Below are positions 1-12,100 of a stretch of 64,000 bases of DNA, piece after piece. The DNA is from Rheum nobile (lineage: Eukaryota > Streptophyta > Magnoliopsida > Caryophyllales > Polygonaceae): NCBI GenBank assembly GCA_027886185.1, contig WOAB01000041.1, forward strand, positions 434,001 through 498,000. Direction: 5' to 3'. Position numbers and translations under genes: made by a program. Below the pieces are notes generated by a model. It was not told the DNA's origin. It made no database searches and was given only the letters and a program-made list of their open reading frames with translations. How positions within the stretch are numbered: position 1 is the stretch's first letter; every line of letters begins with the position of its first letter.

Positions 1-496
1 CATAAGTATGCTAACATGTAATAAGTTCCTATTACTTTCTCGTATTACATAAGTATACTAACATGATCTAAGTTCCTATTACTTTCTCGTATTACATAAG
101 TATGCTAACATGATCTAAGTTTCTATTATTTTCTCGTATTACATAAGTATGCTAACATGATCTAAGTTCCTATTACTTTCTCGTATTACATAAGTATGCT
201 AACATGATCTAACTTCCTATTACTTTCTCGTATTACATAAGTATGCTAACATGATCTAAGTTCCTATTACTTTCTCGTATTACATAAGTATATTAACATG
301 TAACGAGTTCCTATTACTTTCTCGTATTACATAAGTATGCTAACATGTAACGAGTTCCTATTACTTTCTCGTATTACATAAGTATTCTAACATGTAACGA
401 GTTCCTATTACTTTCTCGTATTACATAAGTATGCTAACATGTAACGAGTTCCTATTACTTTCTCGTATTACATAAGTATGCTAACATGTAACAAGT
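1..496. repeat. 47-bp tandem repeat array
   Basis: About ten and a half head-to-tail copies of a 47-bp AT-rich unit beginning CATAAGTATGCTAACATG and ending CTCGTATTA. Copies differ at a few positions; two sub-types alternate (ATGATCTAAG versus ATGTAACGAG after the shared start), which suggests local unequal exchange. The array runs off the left window edge, so its true length is unknown. It lies next to hairpin words and the PMD pseudogene and may be part of the same element. Confidence 0.95.
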
Positions 497-518
497 TCAT
501 GCATGATTTCACACTTAT

Positions 519-632
519 GTTAAGTGAAAGACCACATGCGTAAGCTAAGCGTGTAACCAGACGCTTAAGCTAAGTGGGTAAACAGACGCTTAAGCTAAGC
601 GTGTAACCAGACGCTTAAGCTAAGCGTGTGGT
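519..632. repeat. Tandem hairpin words, about 25 bp each
   Basis: Four near copies of a 25-bp unit centred on ACGCTTAAGCTAAGCGT, a perfect inverted repeat with 7-bp arms and a 3-nt loop, spaced by GTAACCAG. The same word, with variants in the loop, recurs near 5.63-5.82 kb at the other side of the PMD pseudogene, so it probably marks both flanks of one element. Confidence 0.85.
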
Positions 633-921
633 TATGCATATACTTCATTATTTGAACATTGCAATCTTTGTTCATATTAACTTTCCATTTTGTACTTATT
701 TGTTTTTCGATGTTAATCGTTTCATACTGTGTCGATTTTCTTATAGTTGTTCATACATCTTGTTATGGCTCGGTAAAGTTATGTTGCTATTTCGTACTTT
801 GAGGTAAGTATCAAACGACATAATAAACATGAACAAACATACTAAACCAAATAAGATAAAATAGATAACATTTACAGAAACACTATCTACATATGAATCG
901 TGTCTAATCCAAACATAAAAA

Positions 922-3351
922 CTAATGTGGCTGCGAGCCACTACCTTCGCTAGGTTCCGTGATAGAATCACGAAACATCTGGGACTGGCGAGGTGGAGGT
1001 AGGGCCATGGGTGGAGGCTGCCCAATCAGCATATCAAGCCATAATCTCGCAAGTCCCTCGAATGTCTGTGTCGCTGCCTCAGGTGTGCGTAAGTAAGTGC
1101 GGATATCAGCAGCGACCACCTGAATGCACTGTATACAAAGTAAGTAATATTTGTCAAACTATTGCAAAATACACAATAAGAGATAAAACATTCAAACAAT
1201 TCAACAAAAGTAAGTGTACCGCAACTGCGTCAACAGCTGGAGAGACATGGATAGGGCCGACCGGACGATCACGTCTGACGGAACCAGGATCGACCAAGGG
1301 ATGAGAACACTCATCATACCAATCTAAATAGTCGGCAGACATGTCCCAAAAGTGAGTCGCATCCGATCCATGCAGATCAATCAACGGTCTCGGATCTGCA
1401 TCCCAAGCTACTTGAAGCTCATCAGCAAAACTGACCTCGTATCCCTTAATTTCAGCATTCTTGATGGCCTTGTCCGGCTGAATGGGCAGAACTGGGACTG
1501 GCTGCATGAGCCCAAACTGCCTGAGGACTCTGTCCGGGTGGTACGGCTCCTGAACATCTATAATGCGCAATATACCGCGAAACCTGGTAGGAGCTACCTC
1601 AGGAGCCTGGAAGTCCAACCCCACCCAAGGGGTCCAGGTAACCTGTAAAGTCAAAAAGGCAAAGTCAATACATACTAATTTTTTGAACATTAAAGACTAA
1701 GATATCGAAAATTATGTGTACTATTCTACCTCTTCATATCTCATGTCGTCCAGAATGCGGCGTATGGCGATCAAACGGCCGGTGTCTCTACTGTTAGGCA
1801 CCTCCGCGGCACCAGGAATAGCTACTCCAAAGGCCTGGGGGTTCGTAACATATTATTTCCGAAAATGAGGGAAATATGCCCAAATCCAGCACTGTAAATG
1901 AATAAATAAGGCTATTAATGACCGAAATATTAAAACATAACTTAATATTTCACTAATCCATCCAATATCTTACCCTAATCAGAATCCCGCAAGATGCAAT
2001 GCCTTGTGCTCCACGCCTAGACGCCTCTCTCAAGTTGCGGTAGACGTAGGCTAGAATCCCAGCTCTTTATGCAGTGTCTCCGGTAACGTCGTGGTCAAAC
2101 AAAAGCGTCACCCACTTGTGCTTCACGGCGTTAGTCGACTTGTCCACCAGGACAGTCGAGCCGAGAAGCAACAAGAGGTAGTACGTAGCAATAACGCCCT
2201 CATCACGCTCGTCACTCCCCATCCACTCCAGCAGTCTACTCTCTAAAAATGCCAAAGGAATACCGCCAGCTGTGTTCCATTTCTTCATCTGGTCCTGCCC
2301 AACGTCCAGATGAGTACAAATGCGCTGTCTCACTGCCGGATCACTGAGGTCTGAAGTACAGCTCCTCCCACGTATGGGAACCCGTAAGATCTGGTGAATA
2401 TCAGCAAGGGTGATGGTCATCTCTCCGAAGGGCATATGAAATGTGTTCGTCTCGGGGTGCCATCTCTCCACAAATGCAGAAATCAATGCTGAATCCATGC
2501 TACATACAATGCCAAGTGTGCGTAGACCTGTAAGCCCGCTCCGCTCAGCCAGCATAAACCACGTATGTGGCTCAGGGCTAATAAAAGCCTCGTGGGCAGC
2601 ACAATGGGCTGAGCGGAAATGGATCCTCAGAGTCTTACGACTCTGAATAAAGGAATTTAAGATTAGTATACATTTTAAAGATTCAACACATAAACTACAA
2701 AGTAAAACATACCAAATCCTGCTCCGTCTGACGACGGGCTACCCCGCTACGACGTGGCTGCTGCTGCTGCTTCTCAGCAATCTCAAGAACAACAGGCTCT
2801 GCAGGAGTATCCTCAACAGCTGCAGTGTCTCCTCTACGTCTCCGTCTCCTCTGTTGTACAAGAGGTGGCATCTGCGCAACTGCCTCAGGAGCGGGCTGGG
2901 GTATAGAAAGGTCAAATATAGCCCGAGCAATGTATGTCTCGTAGCTACGGAGAAGAATCGGACACCTTGGGCCTCCAGGCATCCAAGGATGGTAAGTATG
3001 TACAATAGATTGACCGGCATGAGGTGGACAAGAAGGCCTGGCAGAAAGTGGAGAAGAAAGACCGGCAAAAGGTGCAGAAGAAGGACCGACATGAGATGGA
3101 GAGGGGACAAGAGTGGGGATCGACCCAAAAAAAATAGGGGAATGGGAAAATGGAATGTCGTCCGTACTCAACTCCCGTGTCGGTAATATAGGCTCTAAAG
3201 ACTCAACATAGTCTGCCTCATCATCCCGATGTGGCTCCTCAACAGCCTGATCATCAACCGCCATATGTTGAGCTGACATGTCCTCAGCGTCCTCCATATA
3301 CTCATCATCAGCAGTCATAGGCGGATGCGAAGATAGCCCACTAGACGACAA
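922..3351 (-). pseudogene. Plant mobile domain (PMD / MAIN-like) pseudogene
   Basis: Reverse-strand exons together read as a PMD protein, the transposon-associated domain also found in MAIN-like and 'phosphatase 7 long form homolog' proteins. The N-terminal exon (about 2713-3351) is acidic and proline-rich and ends near a HPWMPGGP motif. The next exon (2067-2643) carries the family core FVERWHPETNTFHMPFGEMT. Further exons follow at about 1730-1900 (WIWAYFPHF) and 1154-1650 (WTPWVGLDF, HPDRVLRQFG). Two in-frame stop codons break it: TAA at 2067-2069, with conserved-looking coding continuing in frame beyond, and TAA near 1855-1857. No ATG lies at the far end of the first exon; the first in-frame ATG is at 3318. 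PMD function is unclear; Arabidopsis relatives act in meristem maintenance and genome stability. Here it is a decayed transposon passenger. Confidence 0.8.
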
Positions 3352-3479
3352 TTAATCAGCGCTGACAAGACCGGCGCAACGACGATAGACTCAGAAACAC
3401 CAACACGCCGAGTGCGGTCAGCAACAACAGGTGTCGGCTCCGTACGCCCCGTAGGGGTGATGGCCGCCAATACACTCTA

Positions 3480-3990
3480 ACTTTTTAGATACTTATTAGA
3501 TTAGGGACTAGTTAATACATTTAGGGACTTATATGATTAATTTTAGAATTTACTATACTTATACATTTCGATATATCACTTTTGCATTTGTGTTAGATGT
3601 CATTTAACTTTTTTAATTTAATTTTACCTATTGTATAGATAATTTTTATAATGGTTTATGTACTAGTTAATTTCTAAATAAAATGTAAATATACGAGCCA
3701 ATAATTCTAATCCATAATTAATTTATAACTAATCCGTAAATAATAAATAATAATATTAAACTCTAAATATATGTTAAATAATACAAAAATTAAGACATAA
3801 TTAATTCTAATCAATAACTATATTATTCTAATCCGAATTAATTCAAAATTTAAACGATAATGCATTCTAATCCAAATTATTAATTAATAACATAAGTATG
3901 CTAAATATGTTAACTAATACAAAAATTAAGGCATAACTAATTCTAATACATAACTAATCCGAATTAAATCATAATCTTAACAAATATATT
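3480..3990. other. AT-rich spacer
   Basis: Very AT-rich sequence with degenerate short repeats (CTAATCCGAATTAA-like words, ACATAAGTATGCTAA as in the 47-bp array). No coding potential seen. Confidence 0.6.
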
Positions 3991-4963
3991 TGGCCAAATT
4001 TCAGTAAACCACCCTTTAAATAGGGCACTTTTCCCACAACCACCCCTTATACACGAAATTACTTACAATCACCCATTAAACACATCTTGTTAGCAATGAG
4101 CCACCCCAACCCCTTTTCCATCCAAAAAACCGTTAACTCATGTAAATTTACCAAAAAGCCCTTAGTCAACCGGTTTTGCCAAAAAAATTAATTTTTTTGT
4201 TTTTTGACCGGTTTTGCAAAAAAAAATGAATAAAATAAAAAACCAGTTTTGCAAAAAAAGGATTTATTTTTTGACATTTTAAAATCGATAATTTTTTTTA
4301 TAATTTTAAACCGATAATTTTGTTAAAACCGATAAAACAAATTTTTTTCAGTTTTTAAACCGATAATAATTTTTTAAAAAACTGATAATAATTTTTTTTT
4401 TAAATCGATAAAAAAAAAATTTTAAAAAATTTTAATCCGATAATATTTTTAAAACCGATAAAATAATTTTTTTTAAAACCGATAAAATTATTTTTAAAAA
4501 AAATTTTAAACCGGTTTTTGATTTTTTTTCGGTTTTTAAAAATTTATCGGTTTTAAAAAAAAAAAGTAAAAATTATTTTATCGATTTTAAAAAAAAATTA
4601 TCGTTTTTATCACATTTTATCAGTTTTGCAAAAAAAAAATTATCGGTTTTTTAAAAAAGATTTATCGATTTAAAAAAAATCGGTTTTAAAAAATCAAAAA
4701 ATAAATCCGGTTTTTTATTTTATTCAATTTTTTTTTGCAAAACCGGTCAAAAACCAAAAAAAATAATTTTTTTGTCAAAACCGGTTGAATAAGGGTTTTT
4801 TGGTAAATTTACATGAGTTAACGGTTTTTTGGATGGAAAAGGGGTTGGGGTGGCTCGTTGCTAACGGAATGTGTTTAATGGGTGGTTGTAAGTAATTTTG
4901 TGTATAAGGGGTGGTTGTGGGCAAAGTGCCCTATTTAAAGGGTGGTTTACTGAAATTCGGCCA
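3991..4963. mobile_element. 973-bp foldback (inverted-repeat) element with 7-bp TSD
   Basis: The two ends are long, nearly perfect reverse complements: the left starts TGGCCAAATTTCAGTAAACC and the right ends with the matching GGTTTACTGAAATTCGGCCA. Similarity extends for roughly 270 bp on each side and continues imperfectly through an A/T-run core full of ACCGATAA and CCGGTTTTG words, so the whole element can fold on itself. It is flanked by direct repeats ATATATT (3984-3990 and 4964-4970). No coding capacity; non-autonomous. The superfamily is not certain; a MULE-like origin is possible because a similar GGCCGAAT terminus occurs at 5903. Confidence 0.85.
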
Positions 4964-5094
4964 ATATATTTACTATATTATTCTATTTCAAATTAACTAT
5001 ATTATTCTATTCCAAACTAAATCAAATCTTAACAAATATATTTACAAAAATAATTACGAAAATAATGATAATTTAATATTAAAAAAAATACCGC

Positions 5095-5620
5095 TCGGAG
5101 ACCGATCAGACTCGATACAGGCGCCATCGGAGTCGTTTCCGCCTCAATCGGAGTCGCCCTCGGTTGCGCTCGGATCCTAGCTCGACCTCCACTTCCACCT
5201 CGGGTCCGAGCTCCGCCGGAAAACACCATGGTCACCTCATCCTCCTCCTCGCTTTCGTCCACCTCTACCGCCAGCCACGGGCTCCTCCCGCCACCGCTCG
5301 CGCCGCCCGTCCATGCTGCACTGCCCGTCCATGCCACACCGCTAGTCGTTACCGCGCCGCCAGCCGTTGTCGCGCCGGAGGCCGTCCCCGCCACTGTCGC
5401 CATTCGTTTGCCGGTTTCGCCCGCCACTGCGCCGCCGATTTCGGCCCTCTCTTCACATCCATTCCGGTCGCCCAACCCACCAAAACCCAAATCCATGGCT
5501 AATGGGAACAATCGAAGGAAAGGGAAGAGAGATTTTGAGGATTGAAAATCGAATTTTTTTTAGGTTTGAAGACGCGGCGGGAGGAAGAAAACGATTCGTC
5601 TTCTTAACCATGTAAACACA
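5095..5620. other. GC-rich island, possible captured or 5' region
   Basis: A sharply GC-rich block in an AT-rich surround. Both strands are open over it: forward about 105 residues from 5228, rich in Ser, Ala and Pro; reverse about 160 residues, rich in Gly, Thr and Ala. Neither shows a domain I recognise. Codon-neutral composition and openness on both strands argue that length alone is not evidence of coding. It could be a captured gene fragment or the promoter side of the PMD-bearing element. Confidence 0.4.
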
Positions 5621-5625
5621 CGCCT

Positions 5626-5816
5626 ACGATAGGCATCTGGCTTGGCAGCTTAATGGGTTGGTTTTTGGGCCGGGCCAAATAACTAGCCCATGTATTACAC
5701 GCTTACGTTAAGCGTGTAATTCATTCATATATTTTCAAAATGGCCACAATACCCCTACACGCCTACGTTAAGCGTGTAAAATCACACGCTTAAGATAAGC
5801 GTGTAAAATAGCGTTC
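5626..5816. repeat. Second cluster of TAAGCGTGT hairpin words
   Basis: Several inverted repeats of the same family as at 519-632. The best, at 5695-5719, has 11-bp perfect arms around a 3-nt CGT loop. Others lie at about 5757-5780 and 5783-5803. Loops vary while arms are preserved, which suggests selection for, or copying of, the palindrome. Confidence 0.8.
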
Positions 5817-5869
5817 ATTTAGATAATGTTTCGCGTGCCTTTAGCTTTTCCGTAATTATAAGTTGAGAA

Positions 5870-5903
5870 GTGGGGTGGTTAATTTTCAAATATTCGGCCA
5901 ATG
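5870..5903 (-). other. Probable right terminus of the PMD-bearing element
   Basis: Read on the reverse strand, this begins TTGGCCGAATATTTG and continues with an AACCACCCCAC motif, closely resembling the termini of the 3991-4963 foldback (TGGCC-AAATTTCAG then AACCACCC). I infer an element end here. The partner end would be outside the window, so this cannot be confirmed. Confidence 0.35.
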
Positions 5904-6514
5904 TGATTTATGATGGAGATAAAAACATGGGTGGGGGTGATAAGGGAATTGGATCCAAAACAGTTGTTTCCGTGCCGAATGTCACTGATCCATATGTTCT
6001 TTTTCATCGTTTTTAATTGTTCTTAAAAAATAAAAGTTTTCCTCCTACAAAAATAAAATTTCTAAATAATAAAATCCACTAAATTATTTTAATAATGAGC
6101 TATTTAGCCCAAGCTCCTAAAGAAATATGCTAGAAAAATATGAGGCAATTTATGTATTTAAATAACTAATATACATTTAGGCAATTATTTATTAACTTTG
6201 AAAAAAGCATATATTTATATTACCGTATAAAATGAAAATGATGCACATACAAGCAAAAACTTACGAACATACAGGCAAAAACTCATGTATTTTAGAAATC
6301 CATGCACTTACAAGCAAAAAATTACGCACTTTAGAATGTGTACAAGTTTTTGCTTACACGTGCATACGTTTTTTTACTGTGTGAGCGTGAATTTGTACAC
6401 ATTTGAAAAGTGCATACAGTTTTGCTTATATGTGCATGAGTTTTAAAAGTGCATAAGTTTTTACTTGTATGTGCGTAAACTTTTGCTTGTATATACATCA
6501 TTCTCATTTTACAC
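5904..6514. other. AT-rich spacer with GTGCATAAGTTTT-type words
   Basis: No gene. From about 6235 the sequence consists of diverged words around CACATACAAGCAAAAACTTA, first in one and then in the opposite orientation. This is the style of the foldback elements elsewhere in the window. Similar words (CATGTGCACATAA) resume at 7986 after the Cassandra insertion, so Cassandra may have inserted into such an element. Confidence 0.5.
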
Positions 6515-6558
6515 TGTAACACCCCGGGTTTGTAATCCTTTATATGGATTAGAGTATT

Positions 6559-7499
6559 GAAAAATTGTTAGTAAATATACCACTTTTACCACCCAAATTG
6601 CAAAAGTATACTTCTTTTTTTAGATATTAATGCAATATCCATTTTTATACCCAAATAAGGGTAAAATGGTAAAATACCATAATTTTGACCCTTAAAAGAA
6701 AAGATAAAATGCATTTTTAGTTTACCTTTTCTTTTCTTTCTTTAAAATCCTGTAGGTGGGGGAGGCGTAAATCGGGCCGAAGATTTAGGGCCGCCTGTAG
6801 GTGGGGGAGGCGGAAATCGGGCCGCCTTAGGTCGGAGGTGGGGGAGGCGGTTGACGGCGGGGGGATCGAGGCGGAAGAGGCGGAGAGCGAGTTGTGGGAG
6901 AGATCGAGGCGGAAGAGATCTAGGTCGAAAATTGAGGGATCTGGCCGACGAGATCGAGGCGGAAGAGGCAGGGGGAGAGGGAGTTCGGGAGGTCGCCGGA
7001 GAGCGAGTTGTGGGAGAGGGATCTGGCCGACGAGTTGAAATCCTGTAGGTTTGGGAATTTAGGTCGGAAATCGGGCCGGAGAAGGCGAGTTGCGGTTGAC
7101 GGCGGGGTTTGGGAGAGGGATCTGTAGGTTTGGGAGGGTGAGGAGGTGGGGGAGGCGGTTGACGGCGGGGGGAATGTGGCCGGAGAGGTTGTTGAAGGAG
7201 AGATCGAGGCGGAAGAGGCGGGGGAGAGGGAGTTCGGGAGGTCACCGGAGAGGGAGTTCGGGAGGTCGCCGGCAACCGAGTTCTGGGAGAGGGAGTCGAG
7301 AGGTCTCCGGCAACTTTTTTTTATTTTCTTTTCCCTTTAAATTTAGATTTACAAAATCTGAAAATGTATTTTTCTCCCAAGATATAAAGACAAAAGAAAA
7401 TAAAAAAAAGTTACTTTAGGATATTGCATTCATATCCAAAAAAAGAAGTGCACTTTTGCAAATTTCATGGTAAAAGTGGCATACCCTTGCAAATGAGCC
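6559..7499. mobile_element. 941-bp MULE-like non-autonomous element inside the Cassandra LTR
   Basis: An exact 10-bp TSD, TTAGAGTATT, flanks it (6549-6558 and 7500-7509), and removing element plus one TSD copy restores the 202-bp LTR. Its ends are imperfect inverted repeats over about 100 bp (shared ACCACTTTTACC near the tips, then ATATTGCATTMATAT further in). TSD length fits Mutator-like elements. The interior (6740-7320) is GC- and purine-rich with internal repeats of GATCGAGGCGGAAGAG and GGTGGGGGAGGCGG. A 177-residue proline-rich reverse frame (6742-7275) matches nothing I recognise. This is the layout of a Pack-MULE that captured a GC-rich fragment. Confidence 0.85.
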
Positions 7500-7549
7500 T
7501 TAGAGTATTACTCATGTCAACAAGAGCTATTTCTTTTCATGGTTCAAGT

Positions 7550-7640
7550 CAAGACAAAGAACTATGAAGTTAAGTGTGCTAGGGCGGGAGTAGTACCAGG
7601 ATGGGTGACCTCCTGGAAAGTCCCCGGTTTGGCATGTGAT
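7550..7640 (+). other. 5S rRNA-like sequence in left Cassandra LTR
   Basis: Matches the 3' two-thirds of plant 5S rRNA: GAAGTTAAG, then GTGCTAGGGCGGGAGTAGTA, then GGATGGGTGACCTCCTGG. In Cassandra this carries the internal Pol III promoter boxes. A second copy is in the right LTR. It is not a functional 5S gene: the 5' third is diverged. Confidence 0.85.
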
Positions 7641-7669
7641 AGCGTTTCTAAGGCCTCGAGCCTTACAAA

Positions 7670-7682
7670 TGGTATCAGAGCC
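7670..7682 (+). other. Cassandra primer-binding site (tRNA-iMet)
   Basis: TGGTATCAGAGCC lies two bases after the left LTR. It is the standard complement to the initiator tRNA-Met 3' end, where reverse transcription would be primed. Confidence 0.85.
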
Positions 7683-7867
7683 GACTTTGGGTTACGAGTG
7701 GACTTGGCATGGATGGCGGTCACTCGACCCAGATGGTGGTCCTTGGGCTTGATGATGTCGTCAAAGGTTTAAGTGCGGATGATTGTAACACCTCGGGTTT
7801 GTAATTCTTTATAAGGATTAGAGTGTTACCCATGTCAATAAAAGCTCTTCATTTTCATGATTCAAGT

Positions 7868-7960
7868 GAGGACAAAGAACTATGAAGTTAAGCATGCTAG
7901 GGCGAGAGTAGTATCAAGATGGCTGACCTCCTGAAAAGTTCTTGGATTGACATGTGATGA
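7868..7960 (+). other. 5S rRNA-like sequence in right Cassandra LTR
   Basis: Same 5S-derived stretch as in the left LTR, more decayed (GGATGGGTGACC reads as AGATGGCTGACC), which indicates an old insertion. Confidence 0.8.
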
Positions 7961-7985
7961 CGCTTCTAAAGCCTCGGGCCTTACA

Positions 7986-8806
7986 TGCACGATGATAATC
8001 ATTTTCACATGATCATTGTCCATGTGCACATAATTTACCTTGTATGTTCATAAACTTTGAGACACATTAATTTTTTCCATAATGTATGTGTCTTTTAAAA
8101 ATGTATAATTTTTTGCTTTTATATATATATATATATTAAATTGCATGTTCATCTACCGCACATTTCGTATGGAATAAAAGTGACCGTTCTCACATGATTC
8201 AACCCCGTTAATAGAGATATGGTATAATTTTTAGATAATAATTTCTATAAATGAGTAAGAGAAACAACGAATTGTTGTACATAACACAAAGCAATGTATT
8301 TCAATGGAAAAAAGAGTTAATATTTGTGTAATCAAAACATATAAAGTAATTCAATGAATTATGAATAACACGTACAAGTTTGGAATTATATATGTTAAGA
8401 AACACTTAAAGTTCGATTTGTGTTGTTTTTACGATAGCTTATATTAATCATTATTTTAGGGTAATTAATAGAGTGATAAATAAGAGTTTGTTTGGTGATG
8501 CTAATTATAAAGATATTCATATTTATAATTTTTTTAAGGAGAAGTACTTTAACACATTAATATCGGTGTTATACTTTTACTTATTCAAACTCAAAAATAT
8601 CTTTATTAATACCAAATATACGTATCTTTAAAAATGCTTTATTTTTAAAGAACTCTTTATATATTCATCAAATAAAGCCTAAATTAATGGATATAATCAC
8701 TAGTCTCTTGTTACAAAATCTCTAATAATTAAGAAGATGGAGTTGTTATAAAACTTGTTTCTATCTATATAAAAAAAATAGAGTTGTTATACTAGCATAG
8801 CGTCTA
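7986..8806. other. AT-rich spacer, no gene seen
   Basis: The first 170 bp hold GTGCACATAA/TATGTTCATAAA words like those before Cassandra. The rest is AT-rich with no coding signal or clear repeat structure. Confidence 0.6.
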
Positions 8807-8832
8807 GGGCTCGTTTGGTATCGATATAAAAA

Positions 8833-9000
8833 CACGATTTCTATTTCACGCACCGGCAAAATTCCTATTTCACGCACTGGTTTGTCCGTCATGGACCATA
8901 TGCATCCGTCCGTGACGGACCAAATGAATTCATACGTGACGTACGGATCAACTTGGTCCGTCACGGACGGATTCATATGGTACATGACGGACGAACCTCT
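8833..9000 (+). repeat. Left terminal inverted repeat and subterminal palindromes of the MULE
   Basis: TIR at 8833-8883, then a run of GTCCGTGACGGACC, ACGTGACGTACGG and GGTCCGTCACGGACGG palindromes to about 8995. The right end mirrors this arrangement. Confidence 0.85.
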
Positions 9001-9165
9001 AAACCAAAAAATTGAATGTTACTTGTCCTCGTCTAACTACATTAACTATCCCGTCAAATCTCATCAATATTACGTCAAAATTAAACCATAAACCTCTCCA
9101 TCACTCTTCCCTTTCCCTCCCACAACACATCTTCCATTCTCATCATCTTCAAAGAGTTCATTTCC

Positions 9166-12100
9166 ATGGCAAATGAAGATGATTTTTCCAACTTCAATGG
9201 TGGAGAAGATGTTTCAAGGAGTTACAATTACAATGAGGTATGTTTTTTAAGCTTTTACTTTACATGTTAATAAAAGTTTAGATTTTTTATGGTTCTTTCT
9301 TGTGAATGTATATGATTGAGTTGTTCTTAACACAAAACAAACACTTTCTTAAGATAATTTCAATAGTTGTGAGTACATGTTCATAAAAACTTCATCTTTG
9401 ATTAAGTTATACTAAAACGTTGTAGAATTTGTGTGCAAAACTGCATGTTTGATTGTTTCGGTAGTGTTATATTGAGTGCAAAACTACAAGACTTTATCCT
9501 TGTTCAGCCAATGTTTTTTGAAAGAAAAACAGTACGTGACGATTGGATGGTGTTGGTCCGTCACGTATGGATTCGCCTCATCCGTGATGAATGGATGTAC
9601 TTCATACGTCACGAACCAGGTAAATCCATACGTGACGGCTGGAGTGTGTTTATTCATCACGTATGGTTGTGTTTGACAGAAACTGGATACTTCGCTAACT
9701 TGTTTTTTTACTTCAATGGGAGAACAATATCATGAACAACGGTATTAACAATCTGTCCCTAAATGATGCATGGGACATGGCACCACCGTCCTTCTCACTT
9801 GGGTTGTTCGGCGAACCTATGCCGCCTCCCTAACCTCATTTGCCGGGAATAGATTGTTTTGCTCGTAGTGGAATTCCGTTCGTAAGGTGGCAAGCTCCAC
9901 CTAAGTTTGGGTTTCCGGCATTACACACACAATCGCAGTTTAGGTATCCTACACCTAAAGAAATGATTGTTTCTGAAGATTATTCAGAGAAGTTCACCAC
10001 GGGTGAAGTATTCGACTCTAGAGATGATGCAATTCAAAGGGCTAGACAGATTGCCTTTGATAATCACTTATGCCTCACTATTGGTCGGGATAGAAACTTT
10101 GGTGGAGGAAGCTATCGGAAGTCATGGTTGTTGTGTGAAAAACGGGAATTTACATTCCTAAAGATGAAACTAGAGTAAGGCAAAGAACAAGGAGCAAAAA
10201 ATGTGATTGTCCCTTCAAATTGTTGTGTTAAGAAAATCCGAGGGACTCATATACACTCAATGTAGTTGTTGGAACCCACAACCATGTCATTGGTGATGAC
10301 TTGTACGGGCATGCAGTTGCTGGCAGGTTGACTCCTGAGCAGAAGAAGTTGGTTAAGGTCATGACAGAAAATCATAGTAAACCATCAAAGATTGCAACAA
10401 CACTTAACCAGGACCCGAACAACTGCACTAAAATGAATCAGATTTACAATGAAATGTACAATGTCCGACATAGTGGGATGGAAGGAAGAACTGTGGTCCA
10501 AGAGTTCTTCCATAAGTGCAAGGAGAACAACTACTTTGTGGAGCATAGGTCGGATCCAACGACGAATAAGATCACCGACATTTTCTTTACCAGTCCAGGT
10601 TCCATGAAACTCCTAAAGGCATTTCCGTACGTCCTTTTGCTAGATTCCACATACAGTACTAACAGGTTAGTGTAACACATCTACTTGCTACATCTATTTG
10701 TTGATATGTTTATCCATTATGCATGACACATCTTCTTGTGCAGGTATGACTTGCCTTTCCTCGAAATAATAGGAGTCACGTCTACATGGAAGAACTATAA
10801 TGTGGCGGGGGCATTTCTATAGCGTGAGACAGAAGACAACTACGTGTGGGCCGCACAACAACTTCTTAAAATGTGCTCAAAGTGTCAAGTAACACCGACA
10901 TGCCTAGTGACAGATCGTGAAAAGGCCTTAATGAATGCATTAGATAAACTCTTTCCAAGTGCCAAGTCTATCCTCTGTAGGCGCCATGTGAAGAAGAACA
11001 TAGAGGACAATGCTAGGAAGGAGATGAAGGATAAAAGCTTGGGTACAAGGTTTGCAAATGCATACTATAATTTATTCAAGCAAACAACTGTATCCGAGTA
11101 TGAGATGGAGTTGCGTAGAATTCAGTCGGAATGGAGAGTTTGGCCACGTCTACTTCAGTATGTAAGAAACAGCTGGCTCATCCCGTACAGAGAAAGACTT
11201 GTGTCAGCTTGGACAGATATTGTTTTCACGCTTGGAACGTCAACGACAAACAGGTTAGTGGCCACGTCTCATTTGATAACAGAAACATTCTTCTATGATC
11301 AAACTTTAAACTCTTTTGTACTAAATATAGGATTGAAGGAGCACATTCTAGTTTGAAAGACTTCTTAACTACTCCACATGGCAGTCTAGACACGATATTC
11401 GGTCAATATCATTCAAAGATGGTTAACCAAGTGAAGGAAATCAAGGGGACCTTCAACGAGAGTGCACAGAACATGATGACGCTTGTGACTGGGGCTAATG
11501 TTTTCAAGCTGTTGAAGTACAAAGTATCTAAGGTTGCACTTGACCGCTTGACTGAGGAATATAGAAAAGGGGAAGATCCATTTCATGACAGTACCTACAC
11601 ATGCCAGATGAGGGTGAGAGATGTATTGCCGTGTGTGCATGATATCGCTAGATATGTGACGAGTTCAATCCCTATTAAGCTTTCAAGGTTGCATCCTTTT
11701 TTAAGACAATTGAGTTTTTCAGAAGTGCAAGACGAAGGTGAGGCTGAGGTGAAGCGCAAAGTCGCGAGATCTTTGATGGATCAATTTTATACGGATGAGT
11801 TCCTCAATCTGTCAGCTGATGATCAAGAAAAATGTGTCTCGTGACCTTACGACATTGCTCGCCCCGAGGGGACCAGTCTACAAGAGCCGGCTATTGTGAG
11901 GAATAAGGGACGACCAATGGGAGCTCCAAACAAAGATAACACTAAAAGACATCCTTCTTCATGGGAATACACAGACAAAGAGATGGAAGGGACACCTCCC
12001 AAGAATCAACGAGGTAGGCCACCAAAGCCCACTAGTACACATTCACCAAGCCCTACAACTCCTATCACTCCTTTGAGGCCATCTCAGGTTAGAGCTCCCA

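Larger units (their letters stand above)
6515..7985 (+). mobile_element. Cassandra TRIM retrotransposon, left LTR split by insertion
   Basis: Two direct LTRs begin TGTAACACC and end GCCTTACA: left 6515-7667 (202 bp once the inserted DNA is removed) and right 7784-7985 (202 bp). Each contains a 5S-rRNA-like stretch, the hallmark of Cassandra. The 116-bp internal part starts with a primer-binding site TGGTATCAGAGCC, complementary to the 3' end of initiator tRNA-Met. Flanks TACAC (6510-6514) and TGCAC (7986-7990) fit a 5-bp TSD with one mismatch. It has no protein genes and depends on other elements for movement. Confidence 0.9.

Noticed and set aside
1..496. CRISPR array
   Set aside because: Contiguous 47-bp tandem units without unique spacers in a plant genome; not a CRISPR.
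6742..7275. 177-residue proline-rich protein
   Set aside because: GC/purine-rich repeat DNA with openness on both strands and no recognisable domain; described only as cargo.
7550..7640. Genuine 5S rRNA gene
   Set aside because: Only the 3' part matches and it sits inside LTRs with a tRNA-iMet primer site; it is the Cassandra 5S-like domain.
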